Shown piece by piece: positions 26,409-35,199 of a stretch of 64,000 bases of DNA. Below the pieces are notes generated by a model that saw only the letters and a program-made list of their open reading frames with translations, ran no database searches and was not told the DNA's origin. Source of the DNA: Pleomorphochaeta sp. (lineage in GTDB: Bacteria > Spirochaetota > Spirochaetia > Sphaerochaetales > Sphaerochaetaceae); contig JAQQAS010000044.1 in the NCBI GenBank assembly GCA_028532815.1, positions 1-64,000 of the forward strand, given 5' to 3'. Each line of letters begins with the position of its first letter. The first letter of the stretch is position 1. The position numbers were made by a program, and so were the translations under genes.

Positions 26409-26482
26409 CGAGAGCGACGGGGATCGAACCCGCGATCTTCGGCGTGACAGGCCGACGCGATAACCATCTTCGCTACGCCCCC
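26409..26482 (-). tRNA. tRNA-Asp (anticodon GTC)
   Basis: 74 bases fold as a full cloverleaf: acceptor GGGGGCG/CGCTCTC (two G-U pairs), D stem GCGA/TCGC, anticodon stem TCGGC/GCCGA with loop CTGTCAC, T stem GCGGG/CCCGT with loop TTCGATC, and discriminator G73. CCA is not encoded. It is a single tRNA gene with its own terminator. Its body is much richer in G and C than the flanks. Confidence 0.96.
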
Positions 26483-26553
26483 AAAAGACAAGAGTTAAAC
26501 TATATAAAATTTAACTTAATGTCAATAGGTAAGTTTAAAAAACTGTATCAAAT

Positions 26554-28410
26554 TTAAATTTTATTGCTTTTAAAACTTAACATTCTTAGGGCATTTAGAA
26601 CAGCAAGGAAAGTTACACCCACATCAGCAAAAACAGCTGCCCACATATTTGCAAGCCCTAAAGCACCAAGTATCATTACTAAGAATTTAATTCCAATTGC
26701 AAAGATAGCATTCTCTTTTACAATTCTCATAGTTTTCTTAGATAATCTAATTACAGAAGATAAATTGTTTAATTGCTCTCCCATAATAACTACATCACTT
26801 GCTTCTATTGCAGCATCGCTTCCAGCAGCCCCCATAGAAATTCCAACTTCACTCATAGCTAGTGCTGGAGAATCATTTATTCCATCACCAACAAAAGCAA
26901 CTTTGTGCCCTTGTTTAATAATCTTATCAAGCTCTTTTACTTTATCCTCTGGAAGCAAATTTGCTTTAAAATCAGATAAACCTAAATCAGTTGCAACTTT
27001 TTCTGCTGTTTCAAAATTGTCTCCGCTAAGCATAACTAAATTATTTAGGCCATTTTTTCTAAGTTTTTTGATAGTTTCTTTACTATTTGCTTTAATTTTA
27101 TCACCAATAGAAATAATAGCTTTAAACTCATTATTGATGGATATATAAATCAAGGAATTGGTAGTATCTAAATTTTCATATTCTTTTATGGCTACATTAT
27201 TGTCTTCTAATAAAGCTTTTTTACCAACTAATACTTCCTTATTATTAACAGTAGCTTTTAATCCCTGTCCTGGGATTTCTTTAACATCTTTAGCTATATA
27301 ATCTTTGATAGTAGAATCTTTTAAGGTTTCAAATTCTTTAACAATAGAATTGGCAATAGGGTGAGTTGATAATCTTTCAACACTTGATACTATATTTAGT
27401 AATTCAATTTTTTCTATATCTGAGCATAGAATATTGTTTATAGTGAATTTCCCTTCAGTTAAAGTTCCTGTTTTATCGAAAACAATAGTATCAACTTTGG
27501 CAAGATTCTCTAAATATATACTACCTTTAACTAAAACACCTTTTTTTGAAATAGCCCCAATGCCACTGAAATATGAAAGTGGAATAGATACAACAAATGC
27601 ACAAGGACAAGATACAACTAAGAACATTAAAGCTCTATAAATCCAAGTTGAATAGGGTACCCCGCTTACAAAAAGTGGAGGGATTGTTGCAAGAAGGAGA
27701 GCTGAATAAACGACTATTGGAGTATAATATTTAGCAAATTTTTTGATAAATATTTCATTTTTAGATTTCTTTTCATTTGCAGATTCTACAAGTTCTAGAA
27801 TTCTTGAAATAGTTGAGTTTTCATATGATTTTGTAACTTTGACTTTTAATGGAGAGTTGATGTTAAGACTTCCGCTAAGAACAGTAGACTTAATACTTAC
27901 ATCTAATGGAAGGGCTTCACCTGTTAGAGGAGATACATCAAGAGCTGAATTGCCCTCTATTACAATCCCATCAAGAGCAATTCTCTCCCCAGGTTTAACT
28001 AAAATTATATCACCTATTTTTATAGTTGTAGGATCCTTATCAACAATTGTAGAGTTCTCAACTAAATGAGCCACTTCACTTTTTAAGCTCATTAAACTTT
28101 TTATTGATCTTTTAGATTTATTTACAGCATAACTTTCGAAAGCTTCTCCGATTTGAAAAAACAATATAACTGCCACACCTTCGCTAGAGCTGCCAATTAT
28201 AAAGGCTCCAATTGATGCTATTGCCATTAAAAATGTTTCATCAAGAAAGGATCCTTTAAAGATATTCTTAATAGCTTTGATTATTATATCATGACCGATT
28301 ATTATATAAGCTATTAGCATTATATATAGTTTAAAATCTTTTAATAAGGTTAATCCTAAAACAAATAGGAATAAGGATACTATAATTCTGTGAATTCGAG
28401 TAATTTTCAT
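26554..28410 (-). CDS. zntA: Zn/Cd/Pb P1B-type ATPase
   Basis: 618-residue metal export pump. 'SCPCAFV' is the membrane metal-binding CPC motif, 'FDKTGTLTEG' holds the phosphorylated Asp, 'STHPIA' is the nucleotide-site HP, and 'GDGINDSPAL' the hinge. The usual N-terminal heavy-metal-binding domain is missing: the protein starts directly with membrane helices. It follows an ArsR-type zinc sensor gene and is preceded by three palindromic operators. Zinc is the likely main cargo given the sensor's residues. Confidence 0.92.
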   Translation of the reverse strand: MKITRIHRIIVSLFLFVLGLTLLKDFKLYIMLIAYIIIGHDIIIKAIKNIFKGSFLDETFLMAIASIGAFIIGSSSEGVAVILFFQIGEAFESYAVNKSKRSIKSLMSLKSEVAHLVENSTIVDKDPTTIKIGDIILVKPGERIALDGIVIEGNSALDVSPLTGEALPLDVSIKSTVLSGSLNINSPLKVKVTKSYENSTISRILELVESANEKKSKNEIFIKKFAKYYTPIVVYSALLLATIPPLFVSGVPYSTWIYRALMFLVVSCPCAFVVSIPLSYFSGIGAISKKGVLVKGSIYLENLAKVDTIVFDKTGTLTEGKFTINNILCSDIEKIELLNIVSSVERLSTHPIANSIVKEFETLKDSTIKDYIAKDVKEIPGQGLKATVNNKEVLVGKKALLEDNNVAIKEYENLDTTNSLIYISINNEFKAIISIGDKIKANSKETIKKLRKNGLNNLVMLSGDNFETAEKVATDLGLSDFKANLLPEDKVKELDKIIKQGHKVAFVGDGINDSPALAMSEVGISMGAAGSDAAIEASDVVIMGEQLNNLSSVIRLSKKTMRIVKENAIFAIGIKFLVMILGALGLANMWAAVFADVGVTFLAVLNALRMLSFKSNKI

Positions 28411-28425
28411 AATGTTTTTCCCTTT

Positions 28426-28522
28426 ACATATGAATAAATTTTCATATGTTTGTTAAAAAAATATATGAGAAAGCTCTCATATACTTTCTATTAAGAATAT
28501 ACATGAATGAATACTCATATGT
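28426..28522. promoter_or_regulatory. Three ArsR/SmtB-type operators before the metal pump gene
   Basis: Three inverted repeats of the same kind lie between arsR and the pump gene. They are 28426-28449 (ACATATGAA-N6-TTCATATGT), 28462-28483 (TATATGAGA-N4-TCTCATATA) and 28501-28522 (imperfect, ending CTCATATGT). They share TATGA...TCATA, the form of CzrA/SmtB sites. Repression of the pump gene released by metal is the natural reading. Confidence 0.75.
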
Positions 28523-28527
28523 CAATG

Positions 28528-28839
28528 CTATTCTTCATTTTTTTTGTGATTAATATGTTCTATTGCTATTTCGATTATTTTTTCTACATGGTCGTCGTCA
28601 AAAGCATAGAAAACATTCTTTCCAACTTTATTTGCTTTAACAACTTTAGCATTTTTAAGGATTTTTAATTGATGAGATATTGCTGATTGTTCCATTTTTA
28701 GTTCTTTAGTTAAATCATTTACACATAATGGACCTTTAGCTAAAGCTAAAATTATTTTCATTCGTGTGGGATCTCCTAAAACCTTAAAAAATAGGCAACA
28801 TGAGTCAAAATCTGAGATTATTAATTTTTCTTCTATCAT
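28528..28839 (-). CDS. ArsR/SmtB-family zinc-responsive repressor
   Basis: 103-residue winged-helix repressor. 'GDPTRMKIILAL' and 'QSAISHQLKIL' are the DNA-binding core. The last helix has Asp-x-His, then His eleven residues on and His three further ('DDHVEKIIEIAIEHINH'), the alpha-5 zinc site known from CzrA and SmtB. It stands 5' of the pump gene on the same strand with the operators between them. Cys pairs near the N-terminus (SCCLF) and in GPLCVNDL could add a second, thiol site. Confidence 0.9.
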   Translation of the reverse strand: MIEEKLIISDFDSCCLFFKVLGDPTRMKIILALAKGPLCVNDLTKELKMEQSAISHQLKILKNAKVVKANKVGKNVFYAFDDDHVEKIIEIAIEHINHKKNEE

Positions 28840-29015
28840 ATTTTTTCCTTTTTCCCTGTATATATATTACTACTAAAAAATATTTGCTGTCTAGTTTAAA
28901 TTTTATTTGGACAAAATAATTAAAAATTTGTTCTATTAGTTTTTTTAATTTGACCCCATTTATTAAACTTGTTAAACTAACGATGTTCGAGATGATAATT
29001 TATTAGGAGAGATGT

Positions 29016-29924
29016 ATGGAACCAACATTAGTTGTATTAGCAGCTGGAATGGGCTCACGCTATGGTGGCGTTAAACAAATAGATGCTGTAGGTAAGAACG
29101 ATGAAACATTATTAGATTTTGGTGTTTTTGATGCTAAGCAAGCTGGATTTAAAAAAGTAGTTTTTATAATTAGAGAAGATATTGAAAAAGATTTTAAAGA
29201 AAGACTTTTTGATAGAGTTAGTAGAAATATGGAAGCTGAATATGTTTTCCAATCAATGGATTCTCTCTTAAGTGAAGAACAAATTGAATTGAGTAAAGAT
29301 AGAACAAAGCCTTGGGGAACCATACATGCAGTACTTTGTGCTAAAGATGTTGTTAAAGAACCTTTTTGTGTAATCAATAGTGATGATTATTATGGTAGAG
29401 AAGCTTTTGAGATTATGGCTAAACATCTTTCTTCTTTGGATGAAGATAGTTGTGAACATGCCTTAGTTGGTTATATTTTAAAAAATACTATGAGTAAGTC
29501 AGGAAGTGTTTCTAGAGCGGTTTGTACTGTTGATGATGGTTACTTAGTTAGTATGAAAGAAAATACAAAGATTGAATTTGTTGGCGATAAGATTATTAGT
29601 CATTTAGATGGGAAAGATATTGAAATGAGTGGAAACGAATGGGTATCTATGAATTTCTTTGGTTTTACTCCTAAAGCTTTTGATTCTTTCTCTTCATATT
29701 GGGATGAATTTATTAAGGAAAATATCACAACAGAGAAAACTGAATGTTATTTGCCAGAAGGGGCTAGTGAGATTGTAAAAAGAAATCAAGGTAAATTGAA
29801 ATTCTATACAACTCAAGAAAAGTGGTTTGGTATGACTTACAGTGAAGATCGAGATAATGTAAAAAAAGAATTAGCTAATAAAACTGAATTAGGCTATTAC
29901 CCTGAAAAACTTTGGGAAAAATAA
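29016..29924 (+). CDS. Nucleotidyltransferase (NTP-transferase fold)
   Basis: 302 residues. 'VVLAAGMGSRYGGVKQ' is the nucleotide-binding loop of sugar-nucleotide and CTP-type transferases, and 'CVINSDDYYG' is the metal-binding region. It may activate a sugar phosphate or phosphocholine-like group; the substrate is not clear. TAGGAGA precedes the ATG. It stands alone between the arsR unit and a terminator. Confidence 0.82.
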   Translation: MEPTLVVLAAGMGSRYGGVKQIDAVGKNDETLLDFGVFDAKQAGFKKVVFIIREDIEKDFKERLFDRVSRNMEAEYVFQSMDSLLSEEQIELSKDRTKPWGTIHAVLCAKDVVKEPFCVINSDDYYGREAFEIMAKHLSSLDEDSCEHALVGYILKNTMSKSGSVSRAVCTVDDGYLVSMKENTKIEFVGDKIISHLDGKDIEMSGNEWVSMNFFGFTPKAFDSFSSYWDEFIKENITTEKTECYLPEGASEIVKRNQGKLKFYTTQEKWFGMTYSEDRDNVKKELANKTELGYYPEKLWEK

Positions 29925-29935
29925 CAGATAAGTAG

Positions 29936-29988
29936 AATTCCAAAGTAATTTGCGATATTTATTGCATCTACTTTGGAATTTTTTTTCT
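29936..29988 (+). terminator. Intrinsic terminator after the nucleotidyltransferase
   Basis: AATTCCAAAGTA (29936-29947 region) pairs with TACTTTGGAATT (29969-29980), 12 pairs, followed by T7. Confidence 0.88.
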
Positions 29989-30006
29989 ATTATAAAGAAA
30001 CTGACT

Positions 30007-30912
30007 TTAGAGATGCTTACTTTTCCATGCAGCTTTTGCAATTGGAGTAAAACCTTCTCCCATTACTTGATAAGCATCGTGAACAATAATAAATGCATCC
30101 TTATCTATTAAGTGTATATGATTTGTAAGTCTTCCAATTTTATTATTTGTCATTACTGTCATTATTACGGGACGCTCTCTATCTGTATAAAGTCCTTTTC
30201 CTTCTAATATTGTCCCACCATGATCTAAATCTTTTAATATGATGTTCTTAATCTCTTCTCTTTTTTCACTTATAATATAGATTGTTTTTGAACTATAACT
30301 ACCAAATCCTAGAAGTACTTTATCAATACCTACACTAGTTATATATATGGTAATAATTGCATATAGTGCTGCTTCGATTCCAAAAATAAATACGCTACAT
30401 CCAATTATTATTGCATCAATAATAAACATTGCATTGCCCAATGTGAAGAAAGTATATTTTGAGATTATTTGGGCTAAGATGTCTGTCCCTCCAGTATTTG
30501 CTCCACTTTTCATAACAAAACCAAGCCCTGCACCAAACAAAATCCCTCCAAAAATAGCTGAGAGAAGATATGAAACATGAAAGTTGTAGTCGATAATTCC
30601 TTCAGTTCCAATTAGTTGTGTTAAAAGCATTACAAAACCTGAATACAGTAGTGTCCCAATAAGAGATTTTAGTCCATATTCTTTTCCAAAAATTAAAAGA
30701 CCTACAAAAAATAAAGGTATACTTAATATTAAAATAGAAGTACCAACATCAAAATTTAGAGTATGGTATAAAATAATAGCTATACCAGTAACTCCTCCAT
30801 TTGCAATTTTTGCGGGGTTAGCAAATAAAACTACCCCAAGGGCTGTTAGAAATGTTCCAATTATAATGTAAAAATATTCAAGCACCTTATATCTTTTTAA
30901 TTCTTTTTCCAT
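30007..30912 (-). CDS. YitT-like membrane protein (DUF161/DUF2179)
   Basis: 301 residues with five or six membrane segments, the repeated block 'NGGVTGIAIILYH' / 'TGGTDILAQIISK', and a soluble C-terminal domain of about 80 residues ending near 'IVHDAYQVMGEGF'. The function of this widespread family is unsettled. It lies 9 bases after the LOG-family gene. Confidence 0.87.
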   Translation of the reverse strand: MEKELKRYKVLEYFYIIIGTFLTALGVVLFANPAKIANGGVTGIAIILYHTLNFDVGTSILILSIPLFFVGLLIFGKEYGLKSLIGTLLYSGFVMLLTQLIGTEGIIDYNFHVSYLLSAIFGGILFGAGLGFVMKSGANTGGTDILAQIISKYTFFTLGNAMFIIDAIIIGCSVFIFGIEAALYAIITIYITSVGIDKVLLGFGSYSSKTIYIISEKREEIKNIILKDLDHGGTILEGKGLYTDRERPVIMTVMTNNKIGRLTNHIHLIDKDAFIIVHDAYQVMGEGFTPIAKAAWKSKHL

Positions 30913-30921
30913 ATTGGACTC

Positions 30922-31497
30922 CTAAACTTTTTTACTAAAATTAAGATCTTTGTTTTTCATCATATATACAAGAGACTCAATATTATCAGAAATAGATAGT
31001 GTATCTAATATATCTTTTTTCATAAAACCTTTTTGACATGCATGTTCTAAGAATGTGTATAATGGAGTGTAGAAATTATCAATATTTAATAAACCAATTG
31101 GTTTTGTATGTATATTTAATTGAAGCCAAGTGTAAGTTTCAAAAAATTCTTCATAAGTGCCAATCCCACCTGGCATTGCAATAAAAGCATCACTTCTTTT
31201 ATACATTTCTTTTTTTCTCTCATGCATATCAACTGTAATTATTCTTTCGCTTTCAACAACTTTATTACAAACTTGAGGAAGGTTGAGTCTTTGAGGTAGA
31301 ACTCCAATAACTTTTGCACCTTTTTCGTATGCTGTTGAAGCAACTAAGCCCATAAGACCTATATTTCCACCACCATATATCAAGCTCATATTATTATTTG
31401 CAATGTATGAACCAACTTCAATTGCTACTTCACTAAATATTGGATTGTTCCCTTTAGAAGAACCACAAAAAATGGCTAAATTGTTTATTTTATTCAT
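30922..31497 (-). CDS. LOG-family (TIGR00730) nucleotide phosphoribohydrolase
   Basis: About 191 residues of Rossmann fold. 'FCGSSKG', 'YGGGNIGLMG' and 'MPGGIGTYEEFFE' are the family motifs; members split nucleoside 5'-monophosphates to base and ribose phosphate. I use the ATG at 31497, where homology begins. In-frame starts at 31512 (ATG) and 31533 (TTG) would add residues with no family match; none has a strong ribosome site. It probably forms an operon with the YitT-like gene. Confidence 0.87.
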   Translation of the reverse strand: MNKINNLAIFCGSSKGNNPIFSEVAIEVGSYIANNNMSLIYGGGNIGLMGLVASTAYEKGAKVIGVLPQRLNLPQVCNKVVESERIITVDMHERKKEMYKRSDAFIAMPGGIGTYEEFFETYTWLQLNIHTKPIGLLNIDNFYTPLYTFLEHACQKGFMKKDILDTLSISDNIESLVYMMKNKDLNFSKKV

Positions 31498-31581
31498 GCT
31501 TGTAACATACATCAATACAATATGGATATTCAAGATATAAGGTAAGTGGAGTGTTTTTGGTAAACTGTCTAAAATTAGATA

Positions 31582-32703
31582 TTAAACATACTTTTTTTCA
31601 ATAAGATATTCTTCAAATTTTTTAAGGCTGATATCAAAATTATCTCTTGAAAAACCCATTCTAAAATATTGGCCTTCGTAAAAATAAATATTTGAAGGTA
31701 ATAGTAAAACACCTTTTTCTTTAACTAATTTATCACAAAACTCATTTATAGGTTCCTCTATGTTCATTTTTATAAAACCAACAGGACCTGCCATTGGGGC
31801 ATTGAATTTAAAGAGAGTAGGATATTTTTTAAAGAATTGAACAGCTATTTTTAAATTTCTTTTAATTAAAGAAAGATTTTTATTTAAGATTTCATCGCTA
31901 TATTCTAATGCTAAGGTCGCTAAAAATTCACTAGGTGCACTTGAACAAATACTAGTATAATGTTTCATTTTAGTTAGTTTGTCTAAAATATCTAGATCTT
32001 TGGTTGCAACCCATCCTATTCTAAGACCCGCTAATCCATAAGATTTGGACATAACTCCTAAAGATATTCCCTTTTGATATAAATCAGCTAACCAAGGTCT
32101 TTTAATATTGTCTACTTCAAGACCTTTATAAACTTCATCACAAAAAATATAGATATTATGTTTTTTTGCAATCTCAATTATTTTAAGTAATTCTTCTTCT
32201 TTAAATGTATAACCTGTAGGATTGTTTGGAGAGTTTAAAACAATCAATTTTGTATTTGGCTTGATAAGATTTTCTAATTCCTCAATATCAGTATACCATC
32301 CTTCATTATTTTGTCTTAACATCCATTTTGATGTATCGCATCCAATAGAGGCAGCAACTTCAAATAAGGATTGATAAATTGGATATTGAGTTATTATGTG
32401 ATCTTCTTTATTAAGAAAAATATTCATAAAGTTAAATATAGCTTCTTGAGCTCCTGAATGGATTAAAATATTTGATTCATCCATTGTAGTATATAAAGAG
32501 GAAACCATTTGTCTAAGTTTTGGAGCTCCACAAACCTCAGTATATCCTAAGCTTAAGTTTAAAAACTCTTCTTTTGCTCCATCTCTGTATGATAATAGTT
32601 CATTTATACTTATAGATTGGCAATCGGATTGAGTTAGTAAATATGGTATATTAAATTCATATTTGGTGAAAAATACTTCTAATTCAAAATCTTTAATTTT
32701 CAT
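31582..32703 (-). CDS. Class I/II PLP-dependent aminotransferase
   Basis: 373 residues. 'NSPNNPTGY' binds the substrate carboxylate region, 'IFCDEVYKG' has the pyridine Asp, and 'VMSKSYGLAGLRIGW' holds the Schiff-base Lys. The substrate cannot be told; it is near aspartate/alanine-type enzymes. It stands alone with 48 bases before the LOG-family gene and a 433-base gap upstream. Confidence 0.87.
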   Translation of the reverse strand: MKIKDFELEVFFTKYEFNIPYLLTQSDCQSISINELLSYRDGAKEEFLNLSLGYTEVCGAPKLRQMVSSLYTTMDESNILIHSGAQEAIFNFMNIFLNKEDHIITQYPIYQSLFEVAASIGCDTSKWMLRQNNEGWYTDIEELENLIKPNTKLIVLNSPNNPTGYTFKEEELLKIIEIAKKHNIYIFCDEVYKGLEVDNIKRPWLADLYQKGISLGVMSKSYGLAGLRIGWVATKDLDILDKLTKMKHYTSICSSAPSEFLATLALEYSDEILNKNLSLIKRNLKIAVQFFKKYPTLFKFNAPMAGPVGFIKMNIEEPINEFCDKLVKEKGVLLLPSNIYFYEGQYFRMGFSRDNFDISLKKFEEYLIEKKYV

Positions 32704-33010
32704 ATAACCTCTTTTTAATTTAAGTTTTTAAAGTATATAAAGTAAAAGAATAATAATAAATATTATCTATGAATTTATCCAACTAATTAAAATCTTCAGA
32801 TAGGTCTCTTACTATTATCTTTGGAGTTATGTGTATTTATCATATGAAATATTGATTTTGTGAAATAAAGAATTATAATAAAACATATAGGATATGTAAT
32901 TAATTTAACTATTATTCATTTTGTTGTTATAATGTAACTAAATAATGTGGAGATAGTTTAAATTATTGAGTACATATGAACATTAATATAGATTATCTTT
33001 ATTTTTATAG

Positions 33011-33039
33011 TTGTTAGCTTTAGTTAATTACTGTATTAT
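33011..33039 (+). promoter_or_regulatory. Promoter candidate for the outer-membrane protein gene
   Basis: TTGTTA at 33011-33016 and TATTAT at 33034-33039, 17 apart. A transcript starting near 33046 would have a leader of about 90 bases. Confidence 0.45.
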
Positions 33040-33085
33040 ATAAATAGATATAATTTACAAGAATTTAGATATTTGAAAAATCAAT

Positions 33086-33136
33086 AAGGAGAAAAGGGGT
33101 AAATAATATTTTATTTTATTCCTTAATATTAGTATT
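33086..33136 (+). promoter_or_regulatory. Long leader with a distant, pairable Shine-Dalgarno
   Basis: AAGGAG (33086-33091) and GGGG (33096-33099) are about 40-50 bases before the ATG, and nothing like a ribosome site lies nearer. AAGGA can pair with TCCTT (33120-33124), which would hide it. AATATT at 33105-33110 and 33125-33130 can pair to shorten the distance. A switchable structure is possible but not shown. Confidence 0.35.
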
Positions 33137-34156
33137 ATGAAAAAAAGAATTTTTACATTATTAGCTTTATTAGTATTATTACCTGTTATGGCATTCGCCA
33201 CTGATGTTGTAATAACTTGGGAATGGATGTTAGATGATCCTCAAGTAACCGGGTTTAGATATCAATTAGATGGTGAAGATCCTGATAGTTGGACCGTGGT
33301 TGATGGTATGACCTCTTCTTGTGTTATAGAGCATTTAGATGGTTCAAAAGAATATACATTATACCTTCAACAAACTTATGATGGAATTAACTGGTCTCCA
33401 AGTGCTATGTCTACTGCAATGCCATTGATTGCAAGTGATCCTATGATGGAAGAAGAAGCACTAACTGATGATATGGCATCTACTGAAGAGATGGCTATGG
33501 ATGAAGAGCATAAGGGTGAAGTAGAAGTTGTTGCATCAAGCGATGATATGAAAGAAGAAGAACTAACAGCTGAAGAAGATGTTATTGTTGTTGAAGAAAA
33601 AATGAAAGAAAAGAGTCCTTACTATACTAGTATTTCTCTAAGAGGTTCTGGGGTATATGCTTTAGCTTCAATTCCTGGTAATACAACATATGATAATCTA
33701 AGTGCAAGTGTTGGTCTTGGTTTAGGATTTAATAATATTATTGGACTTTCAAAGAATGTAGGTTTAGGTTTAAATATTAATACTGACTTAATTTTAGCAC
33801 CTACTGATGGAAATGCTAGAGCTTCTTTAACTAGTTTCTTCACTGATAGAACAATTACTGATTATAGTTTGAGAGTAACTTTAGCTCCAGAAATTGAATT
33901 TAATTTTGGTAAAGTAGTTATTGATGTAGCAGGTTTAGTCGATGCAACCTTAGTTGATTATCCATATATCGGTAGTTTGGATATAGATGCTGATTATTTT
34001 GATCATATCTTGTTAGGTTATGGTGGACAATTAGGTTTAGCTTATGAATTTAATGATCACTTCCAATTTGCAACTGATGCTAAATTTAGAAGGTATGGTG
34101 GTTTAGATGGTGTATGGGGTGTTGAAGTAACTCCAGCTCTTGTACTTACATTTTAA
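33137..34156 (+). CDS. Outer-membrane protein: FN3-like domain, acidic linker, beta-barrel
   Basis: 339 residues. Signal peptide 1-21 cut after AFA. Residues 22-97 form a small FN3-like domain ('VITWEWMLDD', 'YTLYLQQTYDG'). Residues 98-160 are a linker crowded with Glu, Asp and Met. Residues 161-339 alternate as in a small beta-barrel and end in Phe, the outer-membrane insertion signal. The same layout is known in spirochaetes (from memory). The function is unknown; it may link the envelope or act as a small porin. Confidence 0.78.
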   Translation: MKKRIFTLLALLVLLPVMAFATDVVITWEWMLDDPQVTGFRYQLDGEDPDSWTVVDGMTSSCVIEHLDGSKEYTLYLQQTYDGINWSPSAMSTAMPLIASDPMMEEEALTDDMASTEEMAMDEEHKGEVEVVASSDDMKEEELTAEEDVIVVEEKMKEKSPYYTSISLRGSGVYALASIPGNTTYDNLSASVGLGLGFNNIIGLSKNVGLGLNINTDLILAPTDGNARASLTSFFTDRTITDYSLRVTLAPEIEFNFGKVVIDVAGLVDATLVDYPYIGSLDIDADYFDHILLGYGGQLGLAYEFNDHFQFATDAKFRRYGGLDGVWGVEVTPALVLTF

Positions 34157-34175
34157 CTAAGTAACTATAAAATTG

Positions 34176-34208
34176 AGGGTCAGTTTCAAATCTGGCCCTT
34201 TTATTTTG
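34176..34208 (+). terminator. Terminator of the outer-membrane protein gene
   Basis: AGGGTCAG (34176-34183) pairs with CTGGCCCT (34192-34199), one G-T pair, then TTTTATTTT. Confidence 0.8.
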
Positions 34209-34331
34209 CATCATCTTTGAAAAGTGAATATGCAATACCTTGACCAAAGTTTATGGGTATTTGTATTATTAGGATATATTTTAATTTAGATTACATAAGG
34301 AGAAAGGGATTATATCCCTACAAACACAATA

Positions 34332-35093
34332 ATGAGAAAAGGCCGTATGCAACGTTGCATCGACTATATTAGATTTAACCATGAGTCGGAAGGTTTTCAA
34401 TTATCTGATGACGATGAGGCTGATATAAGAGCAGTTTTAGATAAAGATGAAACTGCTGATAGTTTGATTGAAAAATTTATTTTAGAAAATTCCTTAACAA
34501 ACAATGATTATGTTGCAAGTGATAAGGATTTTAATTATTACGAAAACACAAGATGTTTATACAATTTCTTCTCTATTAAAGATAGAGATAGACTTAGAGA
34601 AATTGCAATATATATTACTTCTATTAGAACAGCAGAATTGATGTTAACTCCAATAGATGGCCCTTTCGATTTTGATAGATTGATAGCTACACACACTCAT
34701 CTTTTTAGTGATATATATCCATCAGCTGGTGCTCTTAGAACTAAAACCGCTGCTAAAAGAACTGAGTTTTGTCGACCTGAATATATAAATAGTTCTGCAA
34801 ATGAAATTTTTGGAAAACTAAGGAAAGATCATTTTCTTAGAGGATTAGACAGAGAATCTTTTATAAATGATTTAGCCTATTATATGGGAGAAGTTGAAGC
34901 ACTTCATCCTTTTAGAAATGGCAACGCCATAACAGCTAGATTATTTTTCTGGGATTTGGTTTTTATTGCAGGATATAGAATAGATTGGATAAATATAGAT
35001 CCAGATCGGCTTCTTGAAGCAGACATCTGTGCAATCGATGGTGATTATCAACCCTTGATAGATGTTTTAGAAGATGTAGTTTACAAAAAATAA
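34332..35093 (+). CDS. Fic-family protein with non-canonical motif and VbhA-like N-terminus
   Basis: 253 residues. The Fic core is clear from 'FDFDRLIATHTHLF' and 'YPSAGALRT' (about 112-137). The active-site loop reads HPFRNGNAITAR (192-203): His192 and Arg203 are kept, but Asp/Glu is Asn196 and the GNGR step is GNAI. Residues 1-60 resemble a VbhA-type antitoxin, with NHESEG (16-21) in place of (S/T)xxxE(G/N). If so, toxin and inhibitor are fused. AMP transfer may be lost or changed. The ribosome site AAGGAG (34297-34302) is 29 bases before the ATG with a small hairpin between. Confidence 0.82.
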   Translation: MRKGRMQRCIDYIRFNHESEGFQLSDDDEADIRAVLDKDETADSLIEKFILENSLTNNDYVASDKDFNYYENTRCLYNFFSIKDRDRLREIAIYITSIRTAELMLTPIDGPFDFDRLIATHTHLFSDIYPSAGALRTKTAAKRTEFCRPEYINSSANEIFGKLRKDHFLRGLDRESFINDLAYYMGEVEALHPFRNGNAITARLFFWDLVFIAGYRIDWINIDPDRLLEADICAIDGDYQPLIDVLEDVVYKK

Positions 35094-35104
35094 TAAATTA
35101 TATG

Positions 35105-35135
35105 CAAACCTTATTAATTTAGGGTTTGTTTTTTT
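35105..35135 (+). terminator. Terminator of the Fic gene
   Basis: CAAACC (35105-35110) pairs with GGTTTG (35123-35128), followed by T7. Confidence 0.78.
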
Positions 35136-35199
35136 AGTCTTTGAATTAATCAAATAATTATATATAATATTAGTAAAATAAATCTATGAGGAGTTTATT

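Larger units (their letters stand above)
32704..33136. other. 433-base intergenic region with promoter matches
   Basis: No gene is visible. It lies between divergent genes. Two plausible + strand promoters are TTAACT-N17-TATAAT (32905-32933) and TTGTTA-N17-TATTAT (33011-33039). The rest is AT-rich sequence with no clear repeat. The last 50 bases form the unusual leader of the outer-membrane protein gene. Confidence 0.6.

Noticed and set aside
26564-27148. Long + strand reading frame opposite the metal pump gene
   Set aside because: It lies wholly antisense to a conserved P-type ATPase, has no ribosome site and low-complexity Ser/Ile/Leu composition.
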